Source of the DNA: Diploptera punctata
Taxonomy: Eukaryota; Arthropoda; Insecta; Blattodea; Blaberidae
Assembly (NCBI GenBank): GCA_030220185.1
Contig: JASPKZ010008347.1
Span: 248,001-312,000 of the forward strand
Length of the DNA stretch: 64,000 bases
Direction of reading: 5' to 3'
Shown here: positions 33,164 to 43,234 of the stretch, piece by piece
Layout of the letters: every line of letters starts with the position of its first letter
Numbering within the stretch: position 1 is the stretch's first letter
Translations under genes and position numbers: made by a program
Notes under the pieces: model-generated
Databases searched by the model: none
The model's input: only the letters and a program-made list of their open reading frames with translations
Told to the model about the DNA's origin: nothing

Positions 33164-33510
33164 AGTCCCCCGCTGTGGTTTCATAACTCTATCCCCGATC
33201 GTCATAAGTTTCCTGAATGATGGATTTTTCCTTACTGGAAACATAAGACCCGAACGATCAGCGAACATCATCTGTCCATCATAATCATCATTGTCATATT
33301 CGTCATGTTTAGTATGAATGTGTGTGTGTTTCATCTTAATGTTATGCTGACATTGAGCTGATCACTCATTCGGAGAGACCCTCCATGTCCTTATGTGGTC
33401 AAAAAATACGAATATGTTCGTGATGTATAGTTAAAAGGTATGTAAGGCCCGGATGGTGTGTGACACCTATAAGATGAGATGTTAAACTGCCTTAATGGAA
33501 TGTAATTGAA
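33164..33510 (+). repeat. SINE-A2, decayed copy
   Basis: Begins CCCCGCTGTGGT like SINE-A, retains ACATAAGACCCGAACGATC in the place of the AAGGCCCAAACGGTC block, and ends with GAGAGACCCTCCATGTCCTTATGTGG. The tRNA-like head is largely lost. Confidence 0.55.
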
Positions 33511-33587
33511 CTATTTAACTTATTATCTCTCATTGATTAGATATTCCGGTTCAATATTTTAAGATATTTTTAACTAATTACAGTGAG

Positions 33588-33765
33588 AACGCTCCATGAC
33601 GCGACAGGCCTGGCTTTACATCCACATGTCCAATTTTCAGAGGTTGCTAGTGGGCACTTGCTTCATATTGTCCGAAATTCCAAGAGATAATGTTTTCACC
33701 CAGAAGGACTCCAACTAGCGCATGCCCCATAGCTCTGCGCCAATTGATGGCTTAGGCCAGTCACA
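33588..33765 (-). repeat. SINE-C fragment, internally deleted
   Basis: Contains CATGACGCGACAGGCCTGG, CATCCACATGT, GTCCGAAATTCCAAGAGA and the head region CCCCATAGCTCTGCGCC. The middle third is missing. Confidence 0.6.
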
Positions 33766-33821
33766 ATGATCCGCGAGTTTTCAGAGATATCAATGTATTT
33801 TACTTGCATTTTTATTTTACA

Positions 33822-34135
33822 GGGGGCACGCCGTAGCGTAGTGGTTAAGGCACTGAGCTACAAGCCGGAGGGTCGACGGTTCAAGTCCCGTTGGGGTCAG
33901 GATTTTTAAATTGACCCAAACCCTCTGGCGGCACTATGGCCCTGGGGTCGACTCAGCCTCTAACGGAAATGAGTACCAGACACTTGTTCTGGGGGTAAAG
34001 GCGGCCGTCACGCAGGGCTGACAACCCGGCTGACATAAAGTGCCGATTGTCTAGAAAAAGCGGGAGCCTTAACCTCCTACTACCCCAAGGGCCTTCGGGT
34101 CTGCTGTGGGATCACTTTACTTTACTTTGCTTTAC
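33822..34135 (+). repeat. SINE-B with 13-bp target duplication
   Basis: Full-length 314-bp copy. The head has GCCGTAGCGTAGTGGTTAAGG and GGTTCAAGTCCCG; the body matches 10712-11010. It is flanked by a perfect TTTTTATTTTACA (33809-33821, 34136-34148). The 3' end has (TTTAC)n-like repeats. Confidence 0.95.
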
Positions 34136-34148
34136 TTTTTATTTTACA

Positions 34149-34420
34149 ATTTTTCATTATTGAAAGTGATTAACTGTTACCCGCTTGTATCCATCATGCA
34201 CGGCTACATTAGTATCCGATGTAAATAACACTGAATGAGCATAGTGCGTTCCAGAAATATGATCGTGTATTTTATCGAAGAAACTAATATTTGGCAACAT
34301 AAATATATAGACTACTTTTGTCACCCCTATGTTGAGTAAATTTACTTGTTTTCTTACTGAAACTAGTAACATATTCCTAAAATAAATGTGGGTTAATGAT
34401 TCCGGGTAACAGATACGCAA
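34149..34420. other. No recognised feature
   Basis: An 87-aa minus-strand open frame spans most of this stretch but shows no family motif; probably chance. Confidence 0.35.
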
Positions 34421-34423
34421 AAC

Positions 34424-35540
34424 TATCTAACTAACTAACACACTGGCACTATTGAACCCGTAGGTTCATGGCCGCGCGGACATCCCTATCCTGAGCTAAT
34501 GTTTTCCAATATTTCCCTGTACAATCTACTTCCCTCGAATCATAGTTAATGTTATTCTCCCACCTCATTCTTGGTCTACCAACTGGGCGTTTTCCCTCTG
34601 GCTTTCCTACAAGAAGCTTCCATGCAAGTCTTTCATTCCCCATACGTGCAACATGTCCTGCCCATCGCAGTCTACGAGACGTAACTATTCTTATTATATC
34701 TGGCTTCCTATAAAGACCATGTAGTTCATTGTTATGGAGTATTCTCCATTCACCTGTCTGTTCATCTCTCTTTGGTCCAAAAATTTGCATATGTGCTTTA
34801 TTATCAAATACTCGTAATCTCCTTTCCTCCCTTAAAGTAAGAGTCCATGTTTCGCATCCATATAATATAAAAGGTAGAATAATAGTTTTATATTCACTTA
34901 CATAAATATATTATCATAAGTAATGCCACGAGTGATTTCCAAATTATCGATAAATTCACGACTCACGAAGTGAGGAGTGAATTTATGTAGAGAATTTGGA
35001 AATCAAGAGTGGCATTTGTTAGGACTATTTAACGAATAAAATTAAGCTGTTTACTCACAAATCATTATTTAACTACAGTTATTTTAAAATATTTATATAT
35101 TTAATGTAAACGGCGATGTTTGAAAACAAATGAGAAACGATAGGTACGCTTCTACTGCTTCATTTGTTTATCACTGCAACCAGATCATACTATTTATTGC
35201 CAAAGGAACGCAATATTGTAAGGAGGAGCTTTCTTTAATATGGTAATCATAACACTGATAAATATTTTGTGAAACACGATTCTGATTGGTTGTAAAACAG
35301 AAAGCATTGAAACGTGATTGGTCATTGACTCCCATTTGGGGCATGAGTTAAATAGTCAGTGTAACGTTTTTTGAAAGGAGTTGGGACGTCAAGAGTTTCT
35401 GTAATGCATAATAGCACGCATTTCCAGAAATGAGCCTATGTTTAATTTCTTTGTGCATCTCATTCCTATTTGTGATTATTGTTGCTAGGTATTTGAATTC
35501 AGCCACTTCCTCAAAATACGCATAGCCAGATTAATGTTAC
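34424..35540 (-). mobile_element. LINE-D 3' half, split by a MITE-like insertion
   Basis: Minus-strand LINE-D. 34424-34899 carries the C-terminus (GHVARMGNERLAWKLLVG, RPVGRPRMRWENN) and tail. 35357-35540 continues upstream (sequence matching 50700-50840). A roughly 455-bp unrelated segment lies between. Confidence 0.85.
34900..35356. mobile_element. MITE-like insertion with a 100-bp hairpin
   Basis: It interrupts LINE-D between TTTTATATTCACTT and AACGTTTTTTGAAAGG, which are adjacent in the intact copy at 48088-51335. It has no coding capacity. The internal palindrome at 34919-35021 pairs AATGCCACGAGTGATTTCC with GGAAATCAAGAGTGGCATT. Confidence 0.65.
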
Positions 35541-35634
35541 GAATAAGACATTCGGGCTCATAGGTTTTTTTACTTAATCAATTACGCTACCGCTTGCCTC
35601 AAGTTGTCTGTTCTGTTTATACCTGTACAGCCCC

Positions 35635-35830
35635 ACGTGGGTTAGGATATTACCTTGCAGGAGTTATTTAACTAGAGTCAATTTAGTTACCCTTATTTTC
35701 TCACAGATGTCAGCGAGTGACAAGCTCATTGCCTCAAAGAGACATCTAATGGCAACTAAATTGTTACTTGGATGGAAAAGGCTCATTAAAGTTTGCTCAG
35801 ATACTCTAATGTATGCTTGAGGTTCTTTTT
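35635..35830 (-). repeat. SINE-E, distal part
   Basis: Matches 43620-43795 and 40735-40810 (landmarks AGTTATTTAACTA, ACAGATGTCAG, TAATGGCAACTAAATTG). The element resumes at 36403 after the SINE-C insertion; the duplicated TGAGGTTCTTTT is at 35818-35829 and 36403-36414. Confidence 0.7.
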
Positions 35831-36402
35831 TAACTCCAAGGCACGACAGGTCTACAAGGCCTTTGGCCTACCAGCCAGGTGCTGGCCCCACATCCACATG
35901 TGTTAATCACAGAGGTGGACGATCATCCAGCCAGTGTTAGGGTGATATGTGGTCAGCATATCGGATCCCCCAGCTGTTATACGGGTTTTCTCAACCTGGA
36001 CTCGCTACTCATTGTAACTAACGAACTAACTCACTGGCACTATCGAACCCGTAGGTTCATGGCTGCGCGGACATAAGCTCTCTATATATCCCTATCCTGA
36101 ACCAATATTTTCCAATCATCTCCTGTATAATCTACTTCCCTCAAATCATAGTTAATTTTATTCTCCCACCTCATTCTTGTTCTACCAACTGGGCGTTTTC
36201 CCTCTGGTTTTCCTACAAGAAGCTTCCATGCACGTCTTTCATTGTAGATATCTCAATTCCTCACGATGCTAGGTGGGCACTGGTCCCATACAGGCCGAAA
36301 TTCTATGAGAAAATTTATTCTCCATGGAGACTCGAACCAGCGCAAGTCCCGTAGCTCTGCGCCAAGGCATCTTGCTTTAACCACTCGGCTACGGCGAGGG
36401 AC
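35831..36402 (-). repeat. SINE-C inserted in SINE-E and itself interrupted by LINE-D
   Basis: Minus-strand SINE-C: 3' half 35831-36016, head half 36239-36402 with the tRNA-like head ending at CTACGGCGAGGGAC. Flanked by the TGAGGTTCTTTT duplication. Confidence 0.9.
36017..36238 (-). mobile_element. LINE-D 3' fragment inserted in SINE-C
   Basis: A 222-bp LINE-D end, flanked by a perfect 8-bp TCATTGTA (36009-36016, 36239-36246). It contains the conserved CCAACTGGGCGTTTTCCC and CCGTAGGTTCATGGC blocks. Confidence 0.93.
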
Positions 36403-36560
36403 TGAGGTTCTTTTACGAGTCCGAAAATCTCCATAGTTAAGACCCACAGCTTAAAGTCCCTCTAGGAGGACGTTTATATTTCCATCTTTAAAAAGAAAAA
36501 CATATATTGTGGCCGAGTTTAAATCCACGATCCTCGCGGCTTAACTCGTACACCACCGAG
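36403..36560 (-). repeat. SINE-E, head part
   Basis: Continues SINE-E after SINE-C: TTTTACGAGTCCGAAAATCT, then TCTCGGTGGTGTACGAG as a tRNA-like A-box region on the minus strand and a decayed B box. Equivalent to 40830-41003. Confidence 0.65.
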
Positions 36561-36599
36561 ATCGATAATAATAAATAACTTACAAAAAAAAACATTGTC

Positions 36600-36710
36600 T
36601 CAGATGTTAAGAGTTTGAGAATCGTATTCGGGAGGTCCAGTGTTCAAACCCCGGGCCCGCTAATCTGACTCTTGTTTTTCCACAGACCGTCTAGCGATGA
36701 AGCAGGAAAT
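36600..36710 (+). repeat. SINE-F fragment
   Basis: Shares GTATTCGGGAGGTCCAGTG and the B-box-like GTTCAAACCCCGGGCC with 42880-43160. Short and decayed. Confidence 0.5.
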
Positions 36711-36894
36711 TGTTGCCGACGCCACTGGAGGAGTCTTCACTATTTTCAGTATGGTTCCAATTAATTTCCATTACATCCCCAATTCTAAATCTAATTAATT
36801 TTAATGAAATAACAAACATGTTAAATATATTTCATTCTTTATCTTAAACTTCTTCCTCTGTATATAGTTTTACATGATCCGAACCTTACAGTGA

Positions 36895-37205
36895 CACGAG
36901 CTGTCGAGTTACTTTATTAACCGCACAAGAGCGTGAAGAGCCTCCCTGGATGAGTTATCAGTTAAATGCCAGGCCGTCTCCGAGACTACACAAACCTTTG
37001 AGACACACATCATTCATAATAAACAAGGTGAATATGATATAACTTAGGTAATTATGATGGCCGGAAACTGTAGGCAACTTTTTGGATCTTAAAGATTCCT
37101 GATATTTGTCTTATAAGTGATGAAAAAAACTTAATCCAGGAAACTTATCCCACCAGCGATCGAAACCGGGCCCGATGCGTCTGAGGCAATGATGTTACCA
37201 CTAGA
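36895..37205 (-). repeat. SINE-A2, decayed copy
   Basis: Minus-strand SINE-A2: starts (right) with GCATCGGGCCCGGTTTCGAT when reversed, contains the CCTGTAAGA-like block and the AGGGAGGCTCTTCACGCTC 3' domain. Confidence 0.6.
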
Positions 37206-37395
37206 CTCCATAGTAGACACATATAATATAAAAGTTAGGCATATAAACAATTAAGATAAAAATAATGCTTTCCCAGATAGGCTACATTTAGGTCCTAAAC
37301 TATGTGAAACAAATACTTTGGTATTGGCATTCAGGAACACTATAAACACATATAGGCCGTAAAATTAAAAATGATAAAAACAACTTCTGCTATTA

Positions 37396-37863
37396 GCCTA
37401 CTAACTAACTCACTGGAGCTATCGAACCATAGGTTCATGGCCGCGCGGAAATATGCTCTCTACATATCCCTATCCTGAGCTAATGTTTTCCATTGCTCCC
37501 CTATATAATCTACTTTCCTCAAATCAAGGTGAATGTCATTCTCCCACCTGATTGTTTGCCTACCAACTAGGCGTTTTTCTTCTGGTTTCCCTACAACAAG
37601 GCTCCATGCCCCCTTCCATTTCCCATTCGTGCCATATGTCCTGCCCATGGCAGTCTACGAGAATTAACTGTTCTTATTCTATATATGGCTTCCTATAAAG
37701 ATAATGTAGCAGCTCACTGTTATGTAAGTCTTCTCCATTTGCATGTCTGTTCATTTCTCTTTAGTCCTAAAGTTTTCTTAAGAACTTTAATCTCAGATAC
37801 TCGTAATATTTTCTCCTCCCTTAAAGTAAGAGTCCATGTTCCGCATCCATATAACTGGAAGAA
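37396..37863 (-). mobile_element. LINE-D 3' fragment with 11-bp duplication
   Basis: A 5'-truncated LINE-D end, flanked by TTCTGCTATTA (37385-37395, 37864-37874). Coding for the C-terminus is decayed (GAWSLVVGKPEEKRLVGR). Confidence 0.92.
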
Positions 37864-37874
37864 TTCTGCTATTA

Positions 37875-38484
37875 CTATTTTTCAAAATTTTAGCTGTAAT
37901 TGTAAGCCAAATTTTCTCACAATATTAGCTTATTTAGCCTATTCTGACATGTAAAAGTGTGTTCGCATATATTAAAAATGGCGAATTTATGAACATATGC
38001 TGATATACTTATAGGCCTATATCCAATTTATTATTCACATTTCATCGAGAATATGAAAAATTGCACGCAACACAACTTTAGAAATAGCAGAAACCAATAT
38101 TATGGTACGTACATAATTTTAATATGAAATTAATAAAACTATGGCTCTAACTCAGCAAGTGTTGAAACGGAAACCAAACCTTCAATATGGCAACAAAAGC
38201 AACAACAGTTTTGAAGAAAAAAAAGTTAATATATTGTCACTGATAGCATGGGGTTTTCCTTTTACTTATTTGGATATATATGCTATGTAAAATTTTTCTT
38301 TTCACTTTATTTCCTTTTCCATAATTATCACTAAATCCTCAAACACAATTTGATTTAACAACTATTCTTCTTTGACAGTTTTTAAGATAATTTATAACAC
38401 AGTTCCAGACACAATCCTTCCTCAGTATTACGTTCACAATTAACCTCTCGCCGTTCAACATCCGACTAGGGGGTTGTTCCGCTC
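37875..38484. other. No recognised feature
   Basis: AT-rich, no gene or repeat match. Confidence 0.4.
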
Positions 38485-38720
38485 TCAGCACGTATTTATA
38501 GACGAGTAGACGGAAATTTCCAGGTTCATGAACGAGATGTTTCTACATGGAGCCCTCTCGTCTTCGATGTTTCTCGAATGGGGGAATAGATTTTCGTAGA
38601 ACTCTCTGGCTATTAGCCGAGAAAATTCGGTGGATACCACGACTCGCGATTGGCTATTCGCCAATCCAGTCCACCAATGCGAGATTTCTTTCGCCGGCCC
38701 GCGCATTTTAAACAACGCTA
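38485..38720 (-). promoter_or_regulatory. GC-rich patch with TATA-like box, possible promoter
   Basis: A GC- and CpG-rich stretch in AT-rich surroundings. On the minus strand a TATAAATA sits at 38491-38498, followed by GTGCTGAGAGCGG. It could be a promoter inside an LTR or a host promoter. No gene start was recognised downstream on the minus strand. Confidence 0.22.
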
Positions 38721-38861
38721 CTACAACGCGTCACAATATCAATTCACATACAACTAATATTCTAGATGCGATATAACATTAGATGTTAAAGCGTATATAA
38801 ATAACAAAACTAACATTTTCTTTCTTTTCCTTTAAATAAGTTGTAGTTACACGAGACCCAT

Positions 38862-39190
38862 AACATGCGGGTCTTACGTGAACACGACTTGTCGGGAGAA
38901 AGTTTCATACGCACCTTTTTAACCACACAAGGACAGGGAAGGCCTCCCTGGAAGAATTATAACCTCAATACAAGACCGCATGAACATTTAAGACAAAACA
39001 CACCATTCTCTCATGGGAAAAAAATAATAAGATATGGATGATTATGATGGTCAGATGGCTATTTGGGCTTTGAAGTTTCCTGAATTTCTCTTACAGGCGA
39101 GGAAAACCCCCGAAGAAACCTCAGGCAGGGAACTTGTGCCGAACTGGGCCTGTTGATGCTGAGCCAACATCGTTGCCCCAAGGTCATAAG
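38862..39190 (-). repeat. SINE-A2, decayed copy
   Basis: Minus-strand copy with AAGGCCTCCCTGG, TTACAGGCGAGGAAAA and GGAACTTGTGCCGAACTGGG (B-box region). Same arrangement as 36895-37205. Confidence 0.65.
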
Positions 39191-39243
39191 GGTGGATATA
39201 AAAATTAATTAAAAAATAATAATTTATTAAATACCTAATAAAG

Positions 39244-39245
<2 letters not shown>

Positions 39246-39294
<49 letters not shown>
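39246..39294. repeat. (AT)n microsatellite
   Basis: About 24 AT units. Confidence 0.93.
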
Positions 39295-39297
<3 letters not shown>

Positions 39298-39568
39298 TAT
39301 ATCAAATATAAAGTTGAAATCTTTACCGCACATTAACTTTCTAACTAGAGTCTATTTCAACGGAGTTGTTAGAGATCCTCTATTCACTCACTCCACTAGC
39401 AGGTACAAGCAGCCAAGAAGGGGAAGGTACAGAAAAGCAGTTTTCACAGATATGAAAATATAGCCCTACATTATTACATTTATTTATTAAATTCTCTCTA
39501 TCTCTCCCCATCCCTCTCTCGCTTTGTAAGTAATTTTACATCCCCCAAGTCACCCGGCCTACTGAAAA
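39295..39568. other. No recognised feature
   Basis: Short pyrimidine-rich runs (CTCTCTATCTCTCCCC) near 39495; no gene. Confidence 0.35.
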
Positions 39569-39569
39569 C

Positions 39570-39633
<64 letters not shown>

Positions 39634-39745
39634 TATTTATTCTGGCAGAGTTAAGGCCATAAGGCCCTCTCTTCCACTCAACCAGCACAAATACAAATAA
39701 ATATTGGACAAATATAGATATACACTATACTAATTATAAACAGTT
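39569..39745 (-). mobile_element. 3' end of a LINE-A relative with (ATT)n tail
   Basis: Reversed, the sequence gives a LINE-A-like 3' UTR (GTGGAAGAGAGGGCCTTATG followed by GCCTTAACTCTGCCAG and AATAAATAAAG), matching 26770-26830. The tail is a long (ATT)n run at 39569-39630, unlike the AAATCTATTCTA tail of the LINE-A copy at 22100-26871. Confidence 0.75.
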
Positions 39746-40396
39746 GAACAAGGCATATTTATAATTACTTTGATGGCTTATACCTGCAAAATTATTTATT
39801 TTTCTTCTCTATGCTGTATGCACAATTACGTGTTCATAACTCCCGAATCTATAAACATTATAAATTTAAAATTTATTTTCACCGCTTTATACGGATATTA
39901 TTATTATATTAAACAAAATAAACACTATGTAATATCTGTCAATAAAAACGACAAATTTCATCTTCTTCAATAATCTGTATAGTGTCGGGCTCGAGAATTT
40001 GAGAATCAGTGTATCACTATCAGCATCATCATTACTGTTCAGTGGAGGTAGTGTCCTGTCTAAGATTGTCACTTCTTACCGTAAAAAGAACTGATCCGCT
40101 TTATATCTTCTACCTGATTTTGTAAAATCGTCATAATTGTTTAATGGTTAAATTGTGCAATTTAATTTATTGTTGATTCAGATTCGCCTCCATTCCGAGT
40201 CTGTAAAAACTAGCTTTTCCCGCTCCCGCCATCTTTGCTTTGTCAGATATAGGCCTACTGAACAAATTCAGTATTCATCTTCTCTCATCACTGCTCAAAA
40301 GCTTTTTTTTATACTGTTTTCAGTCATGATGTTATCTGTAAATGCAGATTACTAAAATTAAAATATTAAAATGTAGGCCTGTATATTATATAAAAC
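39746..40396. other. No recognised feature
   Basis: Short open frames without motifs; nothing else recognised. Confidence 0.35.
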
Positions 40397-40697
40397 TCCA
40401 TGACACGACAGGCCTAGAATAGTCTTGGTCTATCAGCTGCTGACCTCACTTCCATATTCGAATTTATAGAGGTGGATAATCGTCCAGACAGCATGGAGGT
40501 GACATTTTTAGCATTTCCAATCCCCCGACCATTATACCCTGTTTTCTCAGATGCTACTTATTGTAACTACTTAAATTACTCACGATGCTAGGTGGACTCG
40601 ACATCTATACTGACCCAAATTCAATAAGAAAACGTATTTCGCTATGGGTCCGCGGTAATGCATGATGTCTTTGACCACACGGCTGTACAGAGCGGGA
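40397..40697 (-). repeat. SINE-C, decayed copy
   Basis: Contains CATGACACGACAGGCCT, GAGGTGGATAATCGTCCAGA, TCACGATGCTAGGTGG and an eroded head ending GAGCGGGAC. Confidence 0.75.
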
Positions 40698-40701
40698 CGT
40701 C

Positions 40702-40721
40702 GTGTGTGTGTGTGTGTGTGT
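40702..40721. repeat. (GT)n microsatellite
   Basis: Ten GT units next to the SINE-C head. Confidence 0.85.
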
Positions 40722-40734
40722 CTATCTGTCCATA

Positions 40735-40999
40735 CGTTTACGTCAAAGATGTGTCTAATAGGCAATTAAGATATAACTTGGATGAGAAAGGTGAACTAAA
40801 TTTTGCTTAGAGACTAAGTTTGAGATTATTTTACGAGTCCGGAAATCTTCAGACACGGGACCCCGACTTTAAGTCCCTACCAGAAGACTTGTCCCTTGGA
40901 TTTTTCCATCCTAAAAATCTATGGAACTCTGGGGTTTGAACCCACGACCCTCGGAACCAGAGGCAAGAAATTTAACCCCTTGATCACCGAGATGGATAC

Positions 41000-41003
<4 letters not shown>
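40735..41003 (-). repeat. SINE-E copy with readable tRNA-like head
   Basis: On the minus strand the head gives CATCTCGGTGATCAAGGGG (A box) and GTGGGTTCAAACCCCAGAG (B box). The body has TTTACGAGTCCGGAAATCTTC and TAAGATATAACTTGGATG. It is the best preserved SINE-E head here. Confidence 0.7.

Positions 41004-41032
<29 letters not shown>
41003..41032. repeat. (AT)n microsatellite
   Basis: About 15 AT units between SINE-E and a tRNA-like scrap. Confidence 0.9.
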
Positions 41033-41037
<5 letters not shown>

Positions 41038-41090
41038 TCAGAGATCCGGGTTCGAATCCCGTCCAGGCATTTATTTTTCTTATCATACCA
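41033..41090 (+). repeat. tRNA-like scrap with B box
   Basis: GAGATCCGGGTTCGAATCCC is a good Pol III B box, but no A box is seen upstream because an AT run replaces it. Truncated SINE head, family unknown. Confidence 0.4.
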
Positions 41091-41114
41091 TATATATATA
41101 TATATATATATATA
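41091..41114. repeat. (AT)n microsatellite
   Basis: About 12 AT units joining the LINE-D tail. Confidence 0.85.
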
Positions 41115-41905
41115 CTAACTCACTGGCACTATCGAAGACATAGGCTCATCGCCGCGCGGAAATAAGCTCTCCATATACTCATATCCTGAGCTAATGTTTT
41201 ACAATCACCCCTGTGTAGTATATTTTCTTTAAATCATGGTTAATGTTATTATCCCATCTCATTCTAGGTCTGCCTACTGGAATCTTTCCCTCTAGATTTC
41301 CTAAAGGAGTTTCCATGCCCCTTCTTCATTCCCCATTCGTGTCACATGTCCTGCCCATTGCAATCTATGATACTTATATATTCTTATTATATCAGCTTTT
41401 CCATATTTTTTCTACATTCGCTTCTCTTCGGTCCAAACATTAAAAACTTTATTATCAAATTCTCATAATATTTTCTTCTCTAAAAGTAACAGTCCAAGTT
41501 TCGGATCCATATGACCGGGAGAATGTCCCGCGCTGTAGCCGAGTGGTTAAGGCAAGAAACCTTGGCGCAGAGTTACGGGACTTGCGCTGGTTCGAGTCTC
41601 CATGGGGGAAAAAATTTTCTCATGGAATTTCGGCCAGTATGGGACCGGTGATCACCCAACATCGTGAGGCATTTGGGTAGCTAAATAAGTCGCGACTCCA
41701 GGTTCAGAATACCAGCTATAACGGATGGGGGACCCGACATGCTGACCACATGTAACCCCTACATTGGCTAGATGATCGTCTACATCTTGATTAACACATG
41801 TGGATGTGAGGCCAGCAGCCGACTTGTAGGCCAACGGTCTGTCGCGCTCGAAGTAAAGTAAAATAACTGGGAGAATGACAATTTTATATATTTTCTTATA
41901 TCCAC
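41115..41905 (-). mobile_element. LINE-D 3' fragment split by SINE-C
   Basis: Minus-strand LINE-D end 41115-41525 and 41878-41905, with SINE-C between. The conserved TCATTCTAGGTCTGCC and TTCGGATCCATATGACC blocks are eroded but alignable with 51150-50890. Confidence 0.8.
41526..41862 (+). repeat. SINE-C inserted in LINE-D
   Basis: Full-length 337-bp copy with head GCTGTAGCCGAGTGGTTAAGG and GGTTCGAGTCTCCATGG. Flanked by imperfect 15-bp copies ending GGGAGAATG (41511-41525, 41863-41877; two differences). Confidence 0.93.
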
Positions 41906-42238
41906 TATAATAAACCAAAGTTTAAATATTTTGTTTCTTGTAACTATCGAAAATAACTAAACACTAAATAGACATTGTACATTTTAACTGAATATCCCGA
42001 TAGAAAAGTATAAAAACTATCCACGCTGGTCATAGTGTACCGAGAGAAAGATACATGTTTTCTTTACCGTCAATACTGAACAACATATGACTTAGCACCG
42101 TCCCATCACCCCGCATATAACCTACTTACGTTAAGTATATAGAGGGGAAAAAAAAAACCCTTCGTCCTCTATTAAGTCCTTTGGAATACGGTATAGATAT
42201 ACATTTTTATGTACCACGATTTATGTCTCACGGTTATA

Positions 42239-42757
42239 CACCGTGTCCCTTTCAAACCTCCCACACTTTAATTAATCATAACTCTCAAAGTATGCGGAAT
42301 TATGAAATGAGGTTGGTATTAAAAGAAAGAGAAACTCAAAGAATTTTTGTTTTCGTTGTTGCCGTTAATTCATCTGTCGCATGTTGGACAATAATGACAT
42401 AAAACAAAATGGCGAGCACAAACGTTTTTTGGTATGCAGAGACGAAGTCAATAATTACAGTGCAAAGAAATTACCGGAGAGAATATGGATGAAATGTGCC
42501 TGATGGGAAGACCATTAAGGCATGGCTTGAGAAGTTTCTGGCGACTGGAAGCGTTAAAAAAAGAATCAGGAGGTGCTCGTACACGTGTTTCAGAAGAAAA
42601 GATTGAAGAAATGGTTCACATATAAAAGTGTTTTAATGTGTGGCAATGAAAATGTTTTGAGTTGCTGTTTCGTTTAATACCGGCGTCATTTCATAATTCC
42701 GCATACTTTGTCAGTTATGATTAATTTAAATGTGGGAGGTTTGAATGGGACACCCTC
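42239..42757 (+). mobile_element. Mariner-type MITE with ~95-bp inverted ends
   Basis: A 519-bp element flanked by TA (42237-42238, 42758-42759). The ends pair over about 95 bp (shared TCAAACCTCCCACA, ATTAATCATAACT, AAGTATGCGGAATTATGAAA). The interior still encodes a transposase N-terminus, so it is an internal-deletion derivative of an IS630/Tc1/mariner element. Confidence 0.85.
42409..42625 (+). pseudogene. Transposase N-terminal HTH remnant in the MITE
   Basis: From ATG 42409: MASTNVFWYAETKSIITVQR and NYRREYG, then after a break KTIKAWLEKFLATGSVKK-like sequence and ARTRVSEEKIEEMVH. This is the helix-turn-helix region of DUF4817-type mariner-like transposases. Everything catalytic is deleted. 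Confidence 0.65.
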
Positions 42758-42879
42758 TATTTTGTTTTACTAGGATTAACGCTTTTGCATATTGTTACAC
42801 CGCAGCAACACATAGAACTTAAAATTAACCTACATTTTATTGTCACCTTCTAATGTGTAAATAATTTATTATTCGGGAG

Positions 42880-43160
42880 ATTCCAGTTTGAGTTCCGGGG
42901 CCGCTCAACCCATTGTTTATTTATACTTGTCGAGGAAAATGTTGGTTTAAAATTGTATTGTGACTATCCATTTAACTATTAGCATTTGACAATTTAAAAT
43001 TAATAATCGAGTTGGTTCAGATACTGTAGTAACGTTTGAGACTCGTACTGCAAGTTCAAATCTCGGGGCCGACCAACCTACTCTTAAAAATTTTCACTAT
43101 TTTCCTCAGTCGTCAAGGTAGACCCTGAATTGAAATTTTATTACCATGATCCATTTATTA
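42880..43160 (+). repeat. SINE-F, two decayed copies in tandem
   Basis: Two units share GAGTTCCGGGGCCGCTCAAC and CAAATCTCGGGGCCGACCAA (B-box regions), each followed by TGACTATCCATTTA or ACCATGATCCATTTATTA. Decayed tRNA-derived heads. Confidence 0.45.
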
Positions 43161-43234
43161 TTATTATTATTGTTATTAATGTTATTATTGTTGTTATTAT
43201 TATTATATTTATTTCAGTAAGGGCCTTTTAACCC

